From Pseudomonadota bacterium (GTDB taxonomy: Bacteria; Pseudomonadota; Alphaproteobacteria; Rhizobiales; Beijerinckiaceae), in contig JAEXGT010000044.1 of assembly GCA_023450615.1 (NCBI GenBank), positions 1 through 14,483 of the forward strand: a stretch of DNA of 14,483 bases, read 5' to 3'. Shown here in pieces: positions 1-7,736 of this stretch (the stretch's first letter is position 1; the number at the start of each line of letters is the position of its first letter). The notes beneath the pieces were generated by a model. It was given only the letters and a program-made list of their open reading frames with translations, had not been told where the DNA came from and ran no database searches. The position numbers were made by a program, and so were the translations under genes.

Positions 1-754
1 TCCCTATACCGATCCTGCGCTTCGCGATCCGACAGGTTCGGAATCCCTCAACCCGCGAAACCTCGTCAACCGTGCGGTTCGCGAGATCAAGCGCGCCGTG
101 CCCGAGATCGGCGTGATCACCGACATCGCCCTCGACCCCTATACCAGCCACGGCCATGACGGCGTGATGGATGGCGACCGGATTCTCAATGACGAGACGG
201 TGGCGTTGCTTGCCAAGCAGGCCGTTCTTCAGGCGGAGGCCGGCTCCGACGTGATCGCGCCGTCCGACATGATGGACGGGCGTGTGGCCGCGATCCGTGA
301 AGCCCTCGATGCGGCGGGCTTTCTCGACGTTCAGATCATGGCCTATGCGGCGAAGTATGCGTCCGCTTTCTACGGCCCATTCCGCGATGCCATCGGCACC
401 AACGCCACGCTCGTCGGCGACAAGCGCACCTATCAGATGGACCCCGCCAATACGAACGAGGCTCTGCGTGAGGTCGCCCTTGATCTCGAGGAAGGCGCGG
501 ACATGATCATGGTCAAGCCGGGCATGCCCTATCTCGACATCGTACAGCGCGTGAAGGAGACTTTCGCCGTTCCGACCTTCGCCTATCAGGTCTCTGGCGA
601 ATATGCGATGATCCAGGCCGCCGCCCAGAACGGCTGGATCGACGGAGATCGCGCGATGATGGAAAGCCTGCTTGCCTTCAAGCGTGCGGGAGCCGACGGC
701 ATCCTCACCTATTTCGCACCGCGCGTGGCGGAGAAGCTGAAGGCTCAATTCTGA
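1..754 (+). CDS. hemB: delta-aminolevulinic acid dehydratase (porphobilinogen synthase), 3' part
   Basis: HemB condenses two 5-aminolevulinate molecules to porphobilinogen in cytosolic tetrapyrrole (heme, and where present bacteriochlorophyll or B12) synthesis. The frame is open from base 2, so the gene begins upstream of the window and about 250 codons are visible, ending at TGA 752-754. Both active-site lysine regions are present: AAKYASAFYGPFRDA (lysine near the first substrate site) and MVKPGMPYLD (Schiff-base lysine). The metal-binding loop reads DIALDPYTSHGHDG. The three cysteines that bind zinc in E. coli HemB are replaced by Ala, Asp and Asp, which is the Asp-rich, magnesium-type form known from Bradyrhizobium and Pseudomonas. 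The next gene starts 19 bp downstream on the same strand. The assignment is near certain; the Mg dependence is inferred from the residues. Confidence 0.97.
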   Translation, partial: PYTDPALRDPTGSESLNPRNLVNRAVREIKRAVPEIGVITDIALDPYTSHGHDGVMDGDRILNDETVALLAKQAVLQAEAGSDVIAPSDMMDGRVAAIREALDAAGFLDVQIMAYAAKYASAFYGPFRDAIGTNATLVGDKRTYQMDPANTNEALREVALDLEEGADMIMVKPGMPYLDIVQRVKETFAVPTFAYQVSGEYAMIQAAAQNGWIDGDRAMMESLLAFKRAGADGILTYFAPRVAEKLKAQF

Positions 755-773
755 CCCTTGCACAAGTTCGCAT

Positions 774-2129
774 ATGACAGGTGCAGGCCTTCTCAAGATA
801 TGGCGATGGATCGCCTGCCTTGCTGGCCTGTGCCTCCTTCCGGCATGCGGGTTGCTCATCGATGCGGATCAGGCGCGGGTGTGCCGGTCCACCCTGCCCG
901 CCCTCAACCCGGGCGCAACGATCATTGTTCAGCGCATTCAGGAGGGGCCGTCCCCACGCAGCCTGAAGGTTCTCTACACGGCGCAATACCCTGATCGCCC
1001 ATCGCTGGACGGCGCCGTCGTCTGCACCTTCGCCGCCGAGGGACTTTCGCTCAACAAGGCGGACCTGACGGGTCTAGTCACCGAGGACGGGCCGGTCTCG
1101 GGCGCGAGCCTCTACATGCTCAAGCATTATTACCTGGAAACGCCGGAGGGCATTGCAGCCGACCCTGGCAGCCCCTCTCATGCGGCGGCTATCGAGCTTC
1201 CTCCTGCCCTCGCCTATTGGCTGCAGCAAATCCTGGTGAGCCTGCCGCGTACGGCGATCTACGCTCTTCTCTCCGTTTCCTTCGCCCTCGTATTCGGCCT
1301 CAGCGGCCGGATCAATCTTGCCTTCGGCGAACTGGCCGCCGTGGGCTCGGCGGCGACAACCGTCGGTGCGGCCATTGTCCTCGCTTCGGGCCTGAACTCG
1401 CCTCTTCTCGGGATCGCGGCAGGCCTCGCCGGGGCCTTGTTTGCGGGAGCGATGCACAGCGCCGTGGGCGGGTATTTCACCATTACACGCATCACCGCAG
1501 TGAGCACGCAGCCCAGCCTCATTGCGACGGTTGGGCTGTCGCTCGTGCTGATGGAATATCTTCGCATCGTGCAAAGCCCCGTGACGATCTGGCTGCCGCC
1601 GATCTGGGCCGAGGCATGGCCCCTCGCGCGCTCGGACAGCTTTCAGGTCAGCCTTACCCCGATCAGCCTGATGACGGCAGGGATAGGTCTGATCGCCGCT
1701 CTCGGCCTCCTGTGGCTGATGAAGGCCACAGGCTTCGGGCGCGCATGGCGAGCCTTTGCAGACGATGCGCGCGCGGCGGCTTTGATGGGCGTGAACGGAC
1801 CTCGCCTTCTCACCCGGACCCTTGCGCTGGCTGGCGCGATGGCGGGTCTCTCCGGAATGCTGATCGTGGTGCAATATGGAGGCTTGGGGTTCGCAGGCGG
1901 CTTCCAGTATGGCCTCAAGGCTCTGATCGGTGCGATCATCGGCGGCATCGGGTCGGTTCCTGGGGCTCTGTTAGGTGGTTGCATAATTGGACTGTTCGAA
2001 ACCGTCTGGTCGGCTTATCTACCCATCGAAGGACGGGACGTGGCCCTCTACGCCGCGCTCGTCGTCTTCCTGATCTTCCGGCCCGGTGGGCTATTGGGCT
2101 TTCAGGAAACAACACCAAGACCCGTTTAA
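774..2129 (+). CDS. LivH-type branched-chain amino acid ABC permease with N-terminal lipoprotein-like extension
   Basis: The protein has 451 residues. The C-terminal part, from about residue 145, is a LivH/BPD_transp_2 permease: hydrophobic segments separated by the family hallmarks FGLSGRINLAFGEL, the cytoplasmic loop GRAWRAFADDARAAALMG, and KALIGAIIGGIGSVPGALLGG. LivH permeases normally form the membrane channel of branched-chain amino acid or amide importers. Residues 1-25 form a signal peptide ending in a lipobox-like LLPAC (Cys25), followed by a roughly 120-residue soluble segment with two more cysteines. Typical LivH proteins are about 300 aa and lack this part; UrtB urea permeases are a precedent for an N-terminal periplasmic extension. 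No LivM, LivG, LivF or LivK gene is nearby. I see no strong ribosome binding site before ATG 774, but a later start would lose the signal peptide. Substrate unknown. Confidence 0.85.
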   Translation: MTGAGLLKIWRWIACLAGLCLLPACGLLIDADQARVCRSTLPALNPGATIIVQRIQEGPSPRSLKVLYTAQYPDRPSLDGAVVCTFAAEGLSLNKADLTGLVTEDGPVSGASLYMLKHYYLETPEGIAADPGSPSHAAAIELPPALAYWLQQILVSLPRTAIYALLSVSFALVFGLSGRINLAFGELAAVGSAATTVGAAIVLASGLNSPLLGIAAGLAGALFAGAMHSAVGGYFTITRITAVSTQPSLIATVGLSLVLMEYLRIVQSPVTIWLPPIWAEAWPLARSDSFQVSLTPISLMTAGIGLIAALGLLWLMKATGFGRAWRAFADDARAAALMGVNGPRLLTRTLALAGAMAGLSGMLIVVQYGGLGFAGGFQYGLKALIGAIIGGIGSVPGALLGGCIIGLFETVWSAYLPIEGRDVALYAALVVFLIFRPGGLLGFQETTPRPV

Positions 2130-2158
2130 GGGCCAAGATGAAAGTACCGGAGGAATCC

Positions 2159-3400
2159 ATGGCCGATTACGCCATCACCCTTCAGGACGTGGAGCGCGCT
2201 GCCGGCACCATTCAGGGCCAGGTCCTGCGCACGCCTCTCGTGCCTGCGCCGCGCCTGTCTCAGATGACCGGCGCAACGGTCTGCGTGAAGCACGAGAATA
2301 TGCAGCCCACGGGCTCCTTCAAGGAGCGTGGAGCGGTGAACAAGCTGGAGAGCCTCACGCACGAGGAGCGGCAACGCGGCGTGATCGCCATGTCGGCAGG
2401 CAACCATGCGCAGGCCGTGGCTTACCACGCCCGCCGTCTGGGCATTCCCTCCGTCATCGTCATGCCTGAGAGCGCGCCTCTGGTGAAGGCGGAGAACACC
2501 CGCTCCTACGGCGCGCGCGTGGTGCTGTTTGGCGAAACCCTCTACGAATCCGCCGCCAAGGCGCGCGAGATCGCCGAGGCCGAAGGCCTTGTCTTCGTTC
2601 ACCCTTATGACGATCCCAAGGTCATGGCAGGCCAGGGTACCATCGCCATGGAAATGCTCAGCGATGCCCCGGATCTCGACCAGATCGTGGTGCCCATCGG
2701 AGGCGGCGGCCTGATCTCCGGCATCGCCATTGCCGCGAAAGCCCTGAAGCCCTCCATCGAGATCATCGGCGTGGAGGCTGCGCTCTATCCCTCCTTCACC
2801 AACGCCATCAGGAGCGAGGACCGCCCCATCGGCGGGGCAACTCTGGCGGAAGGCATCGCAGTGAAGACCGTGGGGCAACTGCCCCTACCCATCGTGCGGG
2901 ATCTCGTCTCCGACATCATCGCTGTCGAGGAGCCGCTGATCGAGCGCGCGGTCAACGCCTATGCCACCCTGCAGCGGACCATGGCCGAAGGCGCGGGCGC
3001 TGCGGGCCTCGCAGCCATGCTCTCCGAGCCAAAGCGTTTCGAGGGCAAGCGGGTGGGCCTCGTGCTCTGCGGCGGCAATATCGACGCCCGCATCCTGGCC
3101 TCCGTCATGGTCCGTGAGCTGGAACGGGACAACCGCATCGCCTCCTTCCGCATCACCACCAACGACAGGCCGGGCCTGTTAGGCCGGGTGGCCACACTCC
3201 TGGGCAGCCTGGGCGCCAATATCCTCGAGGTTTCCCACGGGCGCCTCTTCCTCGATGTACCCGCTAAAGGCGTTTCCATCGACATCACTATCGAAACGCG
3301 CGACAGACAACATACATTGGAGGTGTTCGAGGCCCTGAAAGCGGAGGGGCTCGCACCGCAGCGGATCGATTCCCGCTGCCTGTCGGAAGCCGCCTATTGA
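2159..3400 (+). CDS. ilvA: threonine ammonia-lyase (threonine dehydratase) with one C-terminal ACT domain
   Basis: This PLP enzyme deaminates threonine to 2-oxobutanoate, the first committed step to isoleucine, and acts in the cytosol. I choose ATG 2159 (413 aa) because GGAGGA at 2149-2154 lies 5 nt upstream and the product then begins where the family begins; an in-frame ATG at 2138 and the long open frame upstream overlap the permease and are spurious. The PLP lysine is K55 in PTGSFKERGA. The phosphate-binding glycine loop GGGGLISG lies near residue 181. An ACT domain runs from about residue 329 (FRITTNDRPGLLGRVATLLG) to near the end, which suggests allosteric control by an amino acid. One ACT domain rather than two separates it from E. 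coli IlvA; it fits the single-ACT class, whose biosynthetic or catabolic role varies. It lies 29 bp after the permease gene and 6 bp before the RDD gene. Confidence 0.93.
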   Translation: MADYAITLQDVERAAGTIQGQVLRTPLVPAPRLSQMTGATVCVKHENMQPTGSFKERGAVNKLESLTHEERQRGVIAMSAGNHAQAVAYHARRLGIPSVIVMPESAPLVKAENTRSYGARVVLFGETLYESAAKAREIAEAEGLVFVHPYDDPKVMAGQGTIAMEMLSDAPDLDQIVVPIGGGGLISGIAIAAKALKPSIEIIGVEAALYPSFTNAIRSEDRPIGGATLAEGIAVKTVGQLPLPIVRDLVSDIIAVEEPLIERAVNAYATLQRTMAEGAGAAGLAAMLSEPKRFEGKRVGLVLCGGNIDARILASVMVRELERDNRIASFRITTNDRPGLLGRVATLLGSLGANILEVSHGRLFLDVPAKGVSIDITIETRDRQHTLEVFEALKAEGLAPQRIDSRCLSEAAY

Positions 3401-3406
3401 GGATTT

Positions 3407-3898
3407 ATGACCATGGTCAACCGGCCCTACCCGCCGACCATCGACTACAACACCTATCAGGTCGATAGCCGCATGACGGAAGGCGTCATCGCACGCCGGT
3501 TCTGGGCCTATCTCATCGACCTTCTGGTGATCGCGCTCTGGGTGGTGCTGATTTCCATCGGTATTTTCTTCCTCGGCCTCATCACCCTCGGCCTCGGCTG
3601 GGGCCTGTTCTTCGCCCTCCCGCTGACGGCGCTGATCTTCATCGTCTACAACGCGGTGACCATCGGCGGTAGAAACCAAGCGACCGTCGGCATGCGCACG
3701 ATGGGACTTCGCGTCATCGATCCGTCAACGGGTGGGGGCGCTTCCATGCTGGCGGCGGCCGTCCATGCGCTGTTCTTCTACGTCGCGATCTCGACCTTCC
3801 TGCTCTGGGCCTGCGATGTACTCGTCGGCTTCATGCGCAACGACGGACGCTTCATCCGGGATCTGCTCACCGGAATGATGGTCGTGCGCGCGGAATAA
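3407..3898 (+). CDS. RDD-family integral membrane protein
   Basis: A 163-residue protein with three strongly hydrophobic segments (about residues 31-55, 58-82 and 112-140) after a polar, Pro/Tyr-rich N-terminus. The RDD signature is visible: ARRFWAYLIDLLVIAL at the first membrane segment (Arg and Asp), GMRTMGLRVID after the second, and FIRDLLTGMMVV at the C-terminus. The function of this family is mostly unknown; some members have been linked to ion transport or stress tolerance. GAGGA at 3399-3403, overlapping the ilvA stop codon, lies just upstream of ATG 3407, so translation is probably coupled to ilvA; an ATG at 3413 is an alternative start. It appears to be the last gene of the hemB-permease-ilvA run. 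Confidence 0.88.
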   Translation: MTMVNRPYPPTIDYNTYQVDSRMTEGVIARRFWAYLIDLLVIALWVVLISIGIFFLGLITLGLGWGLFFALPLTALIFIVYNAVTIGGRNQATVGMRTMGLRVIDPSTGGGASMLAAAVHALFFYVAISTFLLWACDVLVGFMRNDGRFIRDLLTGMMVVRAE

Positions 3899-3951
3899 CA
3901 AGGCTGCGACATCTCTCCTCTTTCCCTGGACGGAGCGGGCACCAATGTTAT

Positions 3952-3978
3952 CCTTGAGCGTTGATTCAGCGCTCAAGG
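3952..3978 (+). terminator. perfect 9-bp hairpin between the RDD gene and ate
   Basis: CCTTGAGCG (3952-3960) and CGCTCAAGG (3970-3978) are exact inverted copies around a 9-nt loop. The downstream arm is followed only by TTTCT, so this is at best a weak intrinsic terminator for the hemB-to-RDD transcript. It lies 22 bp before the ate start, so it could instead be a leader structure of ate. The hairpin is plainly visible; the role is inferred. Confidence 0.5.
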
Positions 3979-4000
3979 TTTCTCCACAAGGCTTTCCGGC

Positions 4001-4747
4001 TTGACGAGTCATTCCCGCGACGCACCTCAGTTCTACCTCACCTCCCCCTCCGCGTGCCCCTATCTGCCGGGCAAGGAGGAGCGGAAAGTTTTCACGCATA
4101 TCGTCGGCCGGCGCGGGCGCGAACTCAACGAGATCCTCACCCAGGGCGGTTTCCGCCGGTCCCAAACGATTGCCTACCGGCCCGCCTGCGACGCCTGCCG
4201 TGCCTGCGTATCAGTGCGCGTCCTCGTGGACGAGTTCAAGCCTTCGGACAACCTGAAACGCGTTCTGAAGAACAATGCCGATCTGATCGGCAACGAGCTT
4301 CCCAACCGCCCCAGCTCCGAGCAATACGCGCTGTTCCGCCGGTACGTGGATGCGCGCCATGCGGATGGCGGCATGGCGGACATGTCGGTGCTCGATTACT
4401 CCATGATGGTCGAGGACAGCCATGTGGACACGCAGCTGATCGAATATCGCCGCCGCGGCATCGACAGTGGGATCACCGGGCGGGGTGAAGGCAATCTCAT
4501 TGCCGTCAGCCTGATGGACGTGATGAGCGACGGCTTGTCCATGGTCTATTCCTTCTATGACCCGGATCATCAGGCCAGAGGCCTCGGCACCTACATGATC
4601 CTCGATCACATCCGCCGCGCGAAGGCGATGGGCCTGCCCTATCTCTATCTCGGCTACTGGGTCGAGGGATCGAAGAAGATGGGCTACAAGGCCCGTTTCA
4701 CGCCGCAGGAGCGCCTCAGCGCTCACGGCTGGGTACGAGTGGGATAG
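4001..4747 (+). CDS. bpt: aspartate/glutamate leucyltransferase (N-end rule; arginyltransferase-like family)
   Basis: Bpt/Ate transfers leucine from Leu-tRNA to proteins with N-terminal Asp or Glu, marking them for ClpS/ClpAP degradation in the cytosol. The 248-residue product starts RDAPQFYLTSPSACPYLPG and holds the family cysteine cluster YRPACDACRACVSVR (C63, C66, C69). The C-terminal half has the GNAT-like transferase fold signature, with YSFYDPDHQARGLGTYMILD and YLYLGYWVEGSKKMGYKARF. The start is TTG 4001: an in-frame stop at 3962-3964 excludes any upstream ATG or GTG, AAGG at 3988-3991 is well placed, and homologues begin at this point. It converges with the GST gene. Bpt and Ate share one family; the Leu specificity is inferred from the bacterial context. 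Some genomes annotate it as ate. Confidence 0.93.
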   Translation: MTSHSRDAPQFYLTSPSACPYLPGKEERKVFTHIVGRRGRELNEILTQGGFRRSQTIAYRPACDACRACVSVRVLVDEFKPSDNLKRVLKNNADLIGNELPNRPSSEQYALFRRYVDARHADGGMADMSVLDYSMMVEDSHVDTQLIEYRRRGIDSGITGRGEGNLIAVSLMDVMSDGLSMVYSFYDPDHQARGLGTYMILDHIRRAKAMGLPYLYLGYWVEGSKKMGYKARFTPQERLSAHGWVRVG

Positions 4748-4808
4748 AAGCCTTTAGCCTGCACCAACCGCGAGCGCGATTTAAGGCAGCTTGAATAGAT
4801 AAAGACCG

Positions 4809-5420
4809 TTATTCCATCATCACATAAGGATGGGCCCAACCGGGCACGGCGCGGATACGGTCGAGCCACGCGCTCACATGGGGCCATTGAGCATAGTCGA
4901 TGCCTGTCTGCTCCGGCCAGAACAGGTAGCTGCAGCATGCAATGTCGGCGATGGAGATGGAGGAGCCGAGCAGGAACGCATCTTTGCCGCGAAACTCCTC
5001 GTCGAGACGGTCGAGATCGGCACGGGCACGGGCCTCGAGCCATGGGATCACGTCGCTTGGCGTGTCGTTAGTGAAATGTCGTGCGAAACGGAGGTTGGAG
5101 ATGGAGAAGGTGATCCTGTTCGCCTCCCAGAACATCCATTCCATCGTACGGTCCGGATCGCACTCGCCTCGCAGCTTCCCGCTTGTCCGCGCAAGGTGCA
5201 TCAGGATCGCGTTCGACTGAACGAGCGCCTCGCCGTTCGTGACGAGAACCGGCACCTCGCCGAAACGGCTGACCTCCCGAAAATCGGGAGGCCTGTTGCT
5301 GCGTTCGATCGTGAGATCGATGGGGCGATACTCGTGCTCCAATCCGAGAAGCGTGAGAGCCAGTTTCACCTTGTATGAGTGGCCTGACTCCCTATTCCCG
5401 TAGAGCACGAGGTTCGGCAT
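4809..5420 (-). CDS. glutathione S-transferase family protein
   Basis: A 203-residue protein with the two-domain GST layout. The N-terminal thioredoxin-like domain (about 1-80) starts MPNLVLYGNRESGHSYKVKL, has the cis-proline segment FGEVPVLV, and the glutathione-contacting QSNAIL motif. The helical C-terminal domain carries the N-capping box, SSISIADIACCSYLFW. A Ser near residue 12 is the likely catalytic or thiol-stabilising residue; no CxxC is present. The physiological substrate cannot be told from sequence; detoxification conjugation or thiol chemistry is typical of the family. The start codon lies 2 nt after the parC stop, with GGGGA in the parC tail as ribosome binding site, so translation is probably coupled to parC. 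The stop is TAA at 4809-4811. Confidence 0.9.
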   Translation of the reverse strand: MPNLVLYGNRESGHSYKVKLALTLLGLEHEYRPIDLTIERSNRPPDFREVSRFGEVPVLVTNGEALVQSNAILMHLARTSGKLRGECDPDRTMEWMFWEANRITFSISNLRFARHFTNDTPSDVIPWLEARARADLDRLDEEFRGKDAFLLGSSISIADIACCSYLFWPEQTGIDYAQWPHVSAWLDRIRAVPGWAHPYVMME

Positions 5421-5422
5421 CT

Positions 5423-7669
5423 CTATTCCCCGAACTTGTTCGACTTCGGGAAGCCCTTCGGCGGCAGGCGGCCCGCTTCCGTGCGGTCGCCCATCCAGTC
5501 GCGCAGGTCTTCCTTCGCCACCGTCCAGTTGCGACCGGACGTATCCTTCCAGGTCAAGCCTTCCTTCAGGGTGAAGACCTTGGCGTCGGAAACACCGCCG
5601 TCCTTGTAGCGCTGGAGACGCACGCCCTTGCCACGGCTCATCTCAGGCACCTGCTTCACGGGGAAAATCAGGAGCTTGCGGTTCTCGCCAATGATCGCGA
5701 CATGATCGCCTTGAGCGTCGGTACAGACAACCATGGTGGCCGGAGCATCGAGGTTGAGGATCTGCTTACCCTTACGGGTATTGGCGACAATCTCATCGCT
5801 CGGCACAATGAAGCCGCGCCCGTCGGCCGACACCACAAGGAGCTTGGAGCCCGCTTTGAACGGGAAGGCCGCAATGAAGTCCGCGCCCTCCTCCAGGTCC
5901 ACCATGAGGCGGATCGGATCACCGAACCCGCGACCGCCGGGCAGCTTCGATGCGTCGAGCGTGAAGAAGCGCCCGTTCGTCGCCGCAACGATGATCTTGG
6001 ACGTTGTTTCGGCAAAGAACGCGGTCTTGAGCTTGTCATCGCCACGGAACTGCAGGGAGGACAGATCCTCCTGATGCCCCTTCATGGCGCGGACCCAGCC
6101 CTTCTCGGAGACGATCACCGTGATCGGCTCGCGCTCGATCATGGCCTCGGCGAAGTCGATATCGGAAGTGTCGGGCGCCTGATCGAAGGTCGTGCGGCGC
6201 TTGCCAAGGGCGGTGTCGGGACCAAAGGTCTTGCGGACCTCCTTGATCTCGCCAGCCACCGTCTTCCACTGGATCTTCTCCGAACCGAGGAGCTCTTCGA
6301 TCTTCGACTTTTCGTCCTGCAGGTTCTTCTGCTCGCGCTTCAGCTCCATCTCTTCGAGCTTGCGCAGAGAGCGCAGGCGCGTGTCGAGAATGGCGTTGGC
6401 CTGAACCTCGGTGAGCTTGAAGACGCGCATCAACTCCTGCTTCGGCTCGTCCTCCTCGCGGATGATTTTGATCACCCGGTCGAGGTCGAGATAGACGATG
6501 AGCAAGCCGCCCAAGATCTCCAAGCGCCGGTCGATGGCCGACAGGCGGAATTTGGAGCGGCGGATCAGCACCTCGCGGCGATGGTCGAGCCATTCGCGCA
6601 GGCATTCGGAGAGGCTCAGCACCTTCGGTACCTTGCCGCCCGCGAGCACGTTCACGTTCATAGGAATGCGGCTTTCAAGCTCGGTGAGCTTGAAGAGCGA
6701 TTCCATGAGAATGATCGGATCGACGGTCTTTGCGCGCGGCTCCAGAACCACGCGGATGTCCTCTGCCGATTCATCGCGAACGTCCGCAAGCAGCGGCAGC
6801 TTCTTATCCTGTAGAAGTTCCGCGATCTTTTCGATCAGGCGGGACTTCGGCACGGAATACGGAATCTCGGTAACGACGATCTGCCAGTTGCCACGCCCTA
6901 AATCTTCCTTGTTCCAACGCGCACGCACGCGGAACGAGCCGCGGCCCGTGCTGTAGGTCTCGGCCATGGAAGCAGGCGTATCGACGATGATGCCGCCGGT
7001 CGGAAGATCCGGCCCCTGCACGAACTGCATCAGCTGCTCGGTCGAGGCGTTCGGCTTCGAGATCAGGTGCAAGGCCGCGTCACACAATTCAGCGGCATTG
7101 TGCGGTGGAATTGACGTCGCCATGCCGACCGCGATGCCCTGCGAGCCGTTGGCAAGCAGGTTCGGGAAGGCCGCTGGCAGCACCACCGGTTCCTCGTTCG
7201 CCTGATCGTAGGTCTCGCGGAAATCGACGGAATCCTCGTCGATGCCTTCCAGCAGCAGGCGAGCGACTTCCGTCAGCTTTGCCTCGGTGTAACGCATGGC
7301 GGCGGCGCCATCGCCATCGATATTACCGAAATTGCCCTGCCCGTCCGCCAGCGGATAGCGCTGGGCGAAATCCTGCGCCATGCGCACCAAGGCGTCATAG
7401 ATCGATTGGTCGCCGTGAGGATGGTATTGACCCATCACGTCGCCGACGATGCGGGCGCATTTCTTCGGTGCCGACTTGGGGTCGAGCTTCAAGAGCCGCA
7501 TGGCGTGCAGGATGCGGCGATGGACGGGCTTTAACCCGTCTCGCGCGTCCGGCAGCGCCCGGTGCATGATGGTCGAGAGAGCGTATGCGAGATAACGCTC
7601 TTCCAAGGCGTCCTTGAGATTGATGTTCTCGATCTCGCCGCCAGACGGTGGATTGACCGGCTTACCCAT
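5423..7669 (-). CDS. parC: DNA topoisomerase IV subunit A
   Basis: ParC is the DNA-breaking subunit of topoisomerase IV, which works with ParE to separate linked daughter chromosomes. The 748-residue product is the usual size for alphaproteobacterial ParC. The N-terminal breakage-reunion domain contains RALPDARDGLKPVHRRIL, YHPHGDQSIYDALV and the catalytic tyrosine Y127 in AAMRYTEAKL. A long coiled-coil segment (EEMELKREQKNLQDEKSKIEE) lies around residue 450, followed by the beta-pinwheel C-terminal domain with a degenerate GyrA-box-like MSRGKGVRLQ. Absence of a full GyrA box favours ParC over GyrA, as does the recO/era neighbourhood. At the quinolone-contact position equal to E. coli Ser80 it has Gln88, with Asp92 at the Glu84 position. 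It starts 67 bp after recO in an AT-rich gap and is followed at 2 bp by the GST gene. Confidence 0.96.
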   Translation of the reverse strand: MGKPVNPPSGGEIENINLKDALEERYLAYALSTIMHRALPDARDGLKPVHRRILHAMRLLKLDPKSAPKKCARIVGDVMGQYHPHGDQSIYDALVRMAQDFAQRYPLADGQGNFGNIDGDGAAAMRYTEAKLTEVARLLLEGIDEDSVDFRETYDQANEEPVVLPAAFPNLLANGSQGIAVGMATSIPPHNAAELCDAALHLISKPNASTEQLMQFVQGPDLPTGGIIVDTPASMAETYSTGRGSFRVRARWNKEDLGRGNWQIVVTEIPYSVPKSRLIEKIAELLQDKKLPLLADVRDESAEDIRVVLEPRAKTVDPIILMESLFKLTELESRIPMNVNVLAGGKVPKVLSLSECLREWLDHRREVLIRRSKFRLSAIDRRLEILGGLLIVYLDLDRVIKIIREEDEPKQELMRVFKLTEVQANAILDTRLRSLRKLEEMELKREQKNLQDEKSKIEELLGSEKIQWKTVAGEIKEVRKTFGPDTALGKRRTTFDQAPDTSDIDFAEAMIEREPITVIVSEKGWVRAMKGHQEDLSSLQFRGDDKLKTAFFAETTSKIIVAATNGRFFTLDASKLPGGRGFGDPIRLMVDLEEGADFIAAFPFKAGSKLLVVSADGRGFIVPSDEIVANTRKGKQILNLDAPATMVVCTDAQGDHVAIIGENRKLLIFPVKQVPEMSRGKGVRLQRYKDGGVSDAKVFTLKEGLTWKDTSGRNWTVAKEDLRDWMGDRTEAGRLPPKGFPKSNKFGE

Positions 7670-7736
7670 TACCTGAATTCCTCAATACCGAATCGCTTCT
7701 TTATCACTTGAAATGAGAACATAACAGAAACAAACA

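Noticed and set aside
1217..2158. Long open frame upstream of and continuous with ilvA
   Set aside because: It is the shadow of the permease gene in another frame; it reads Arg/Pro/Asp-rich nonsense, and a strong ribosome binding site sets the ilvA start at 2159.
4748..4808. Possible bidirectional terminator between ate and the GST gene
   Set aside because: AAGCCTTT and AAGGCAGCTT can pair only with a bulge and a loop above 20 nt, and no T-tract follows on either strand.
5375..6814. 479-codon + strand open frame across parC and the parC/GST junction
   Set aside because: Antisense shadow of parC, whose family motifs and catalytic tyrosine are clear on the minus strand; the translation is Leu/Glu/His-rich without domain motifs.
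7678..7700. GAATC (GANTC methylation site) at 7690-7694 and imperfect palindrome TCACTTGAAATGA before parC
   Set aside because: A single GANTC site is expected by chance at this scale, and the palindrome has a mismatch and no partner, so regulation cannot be claimed.
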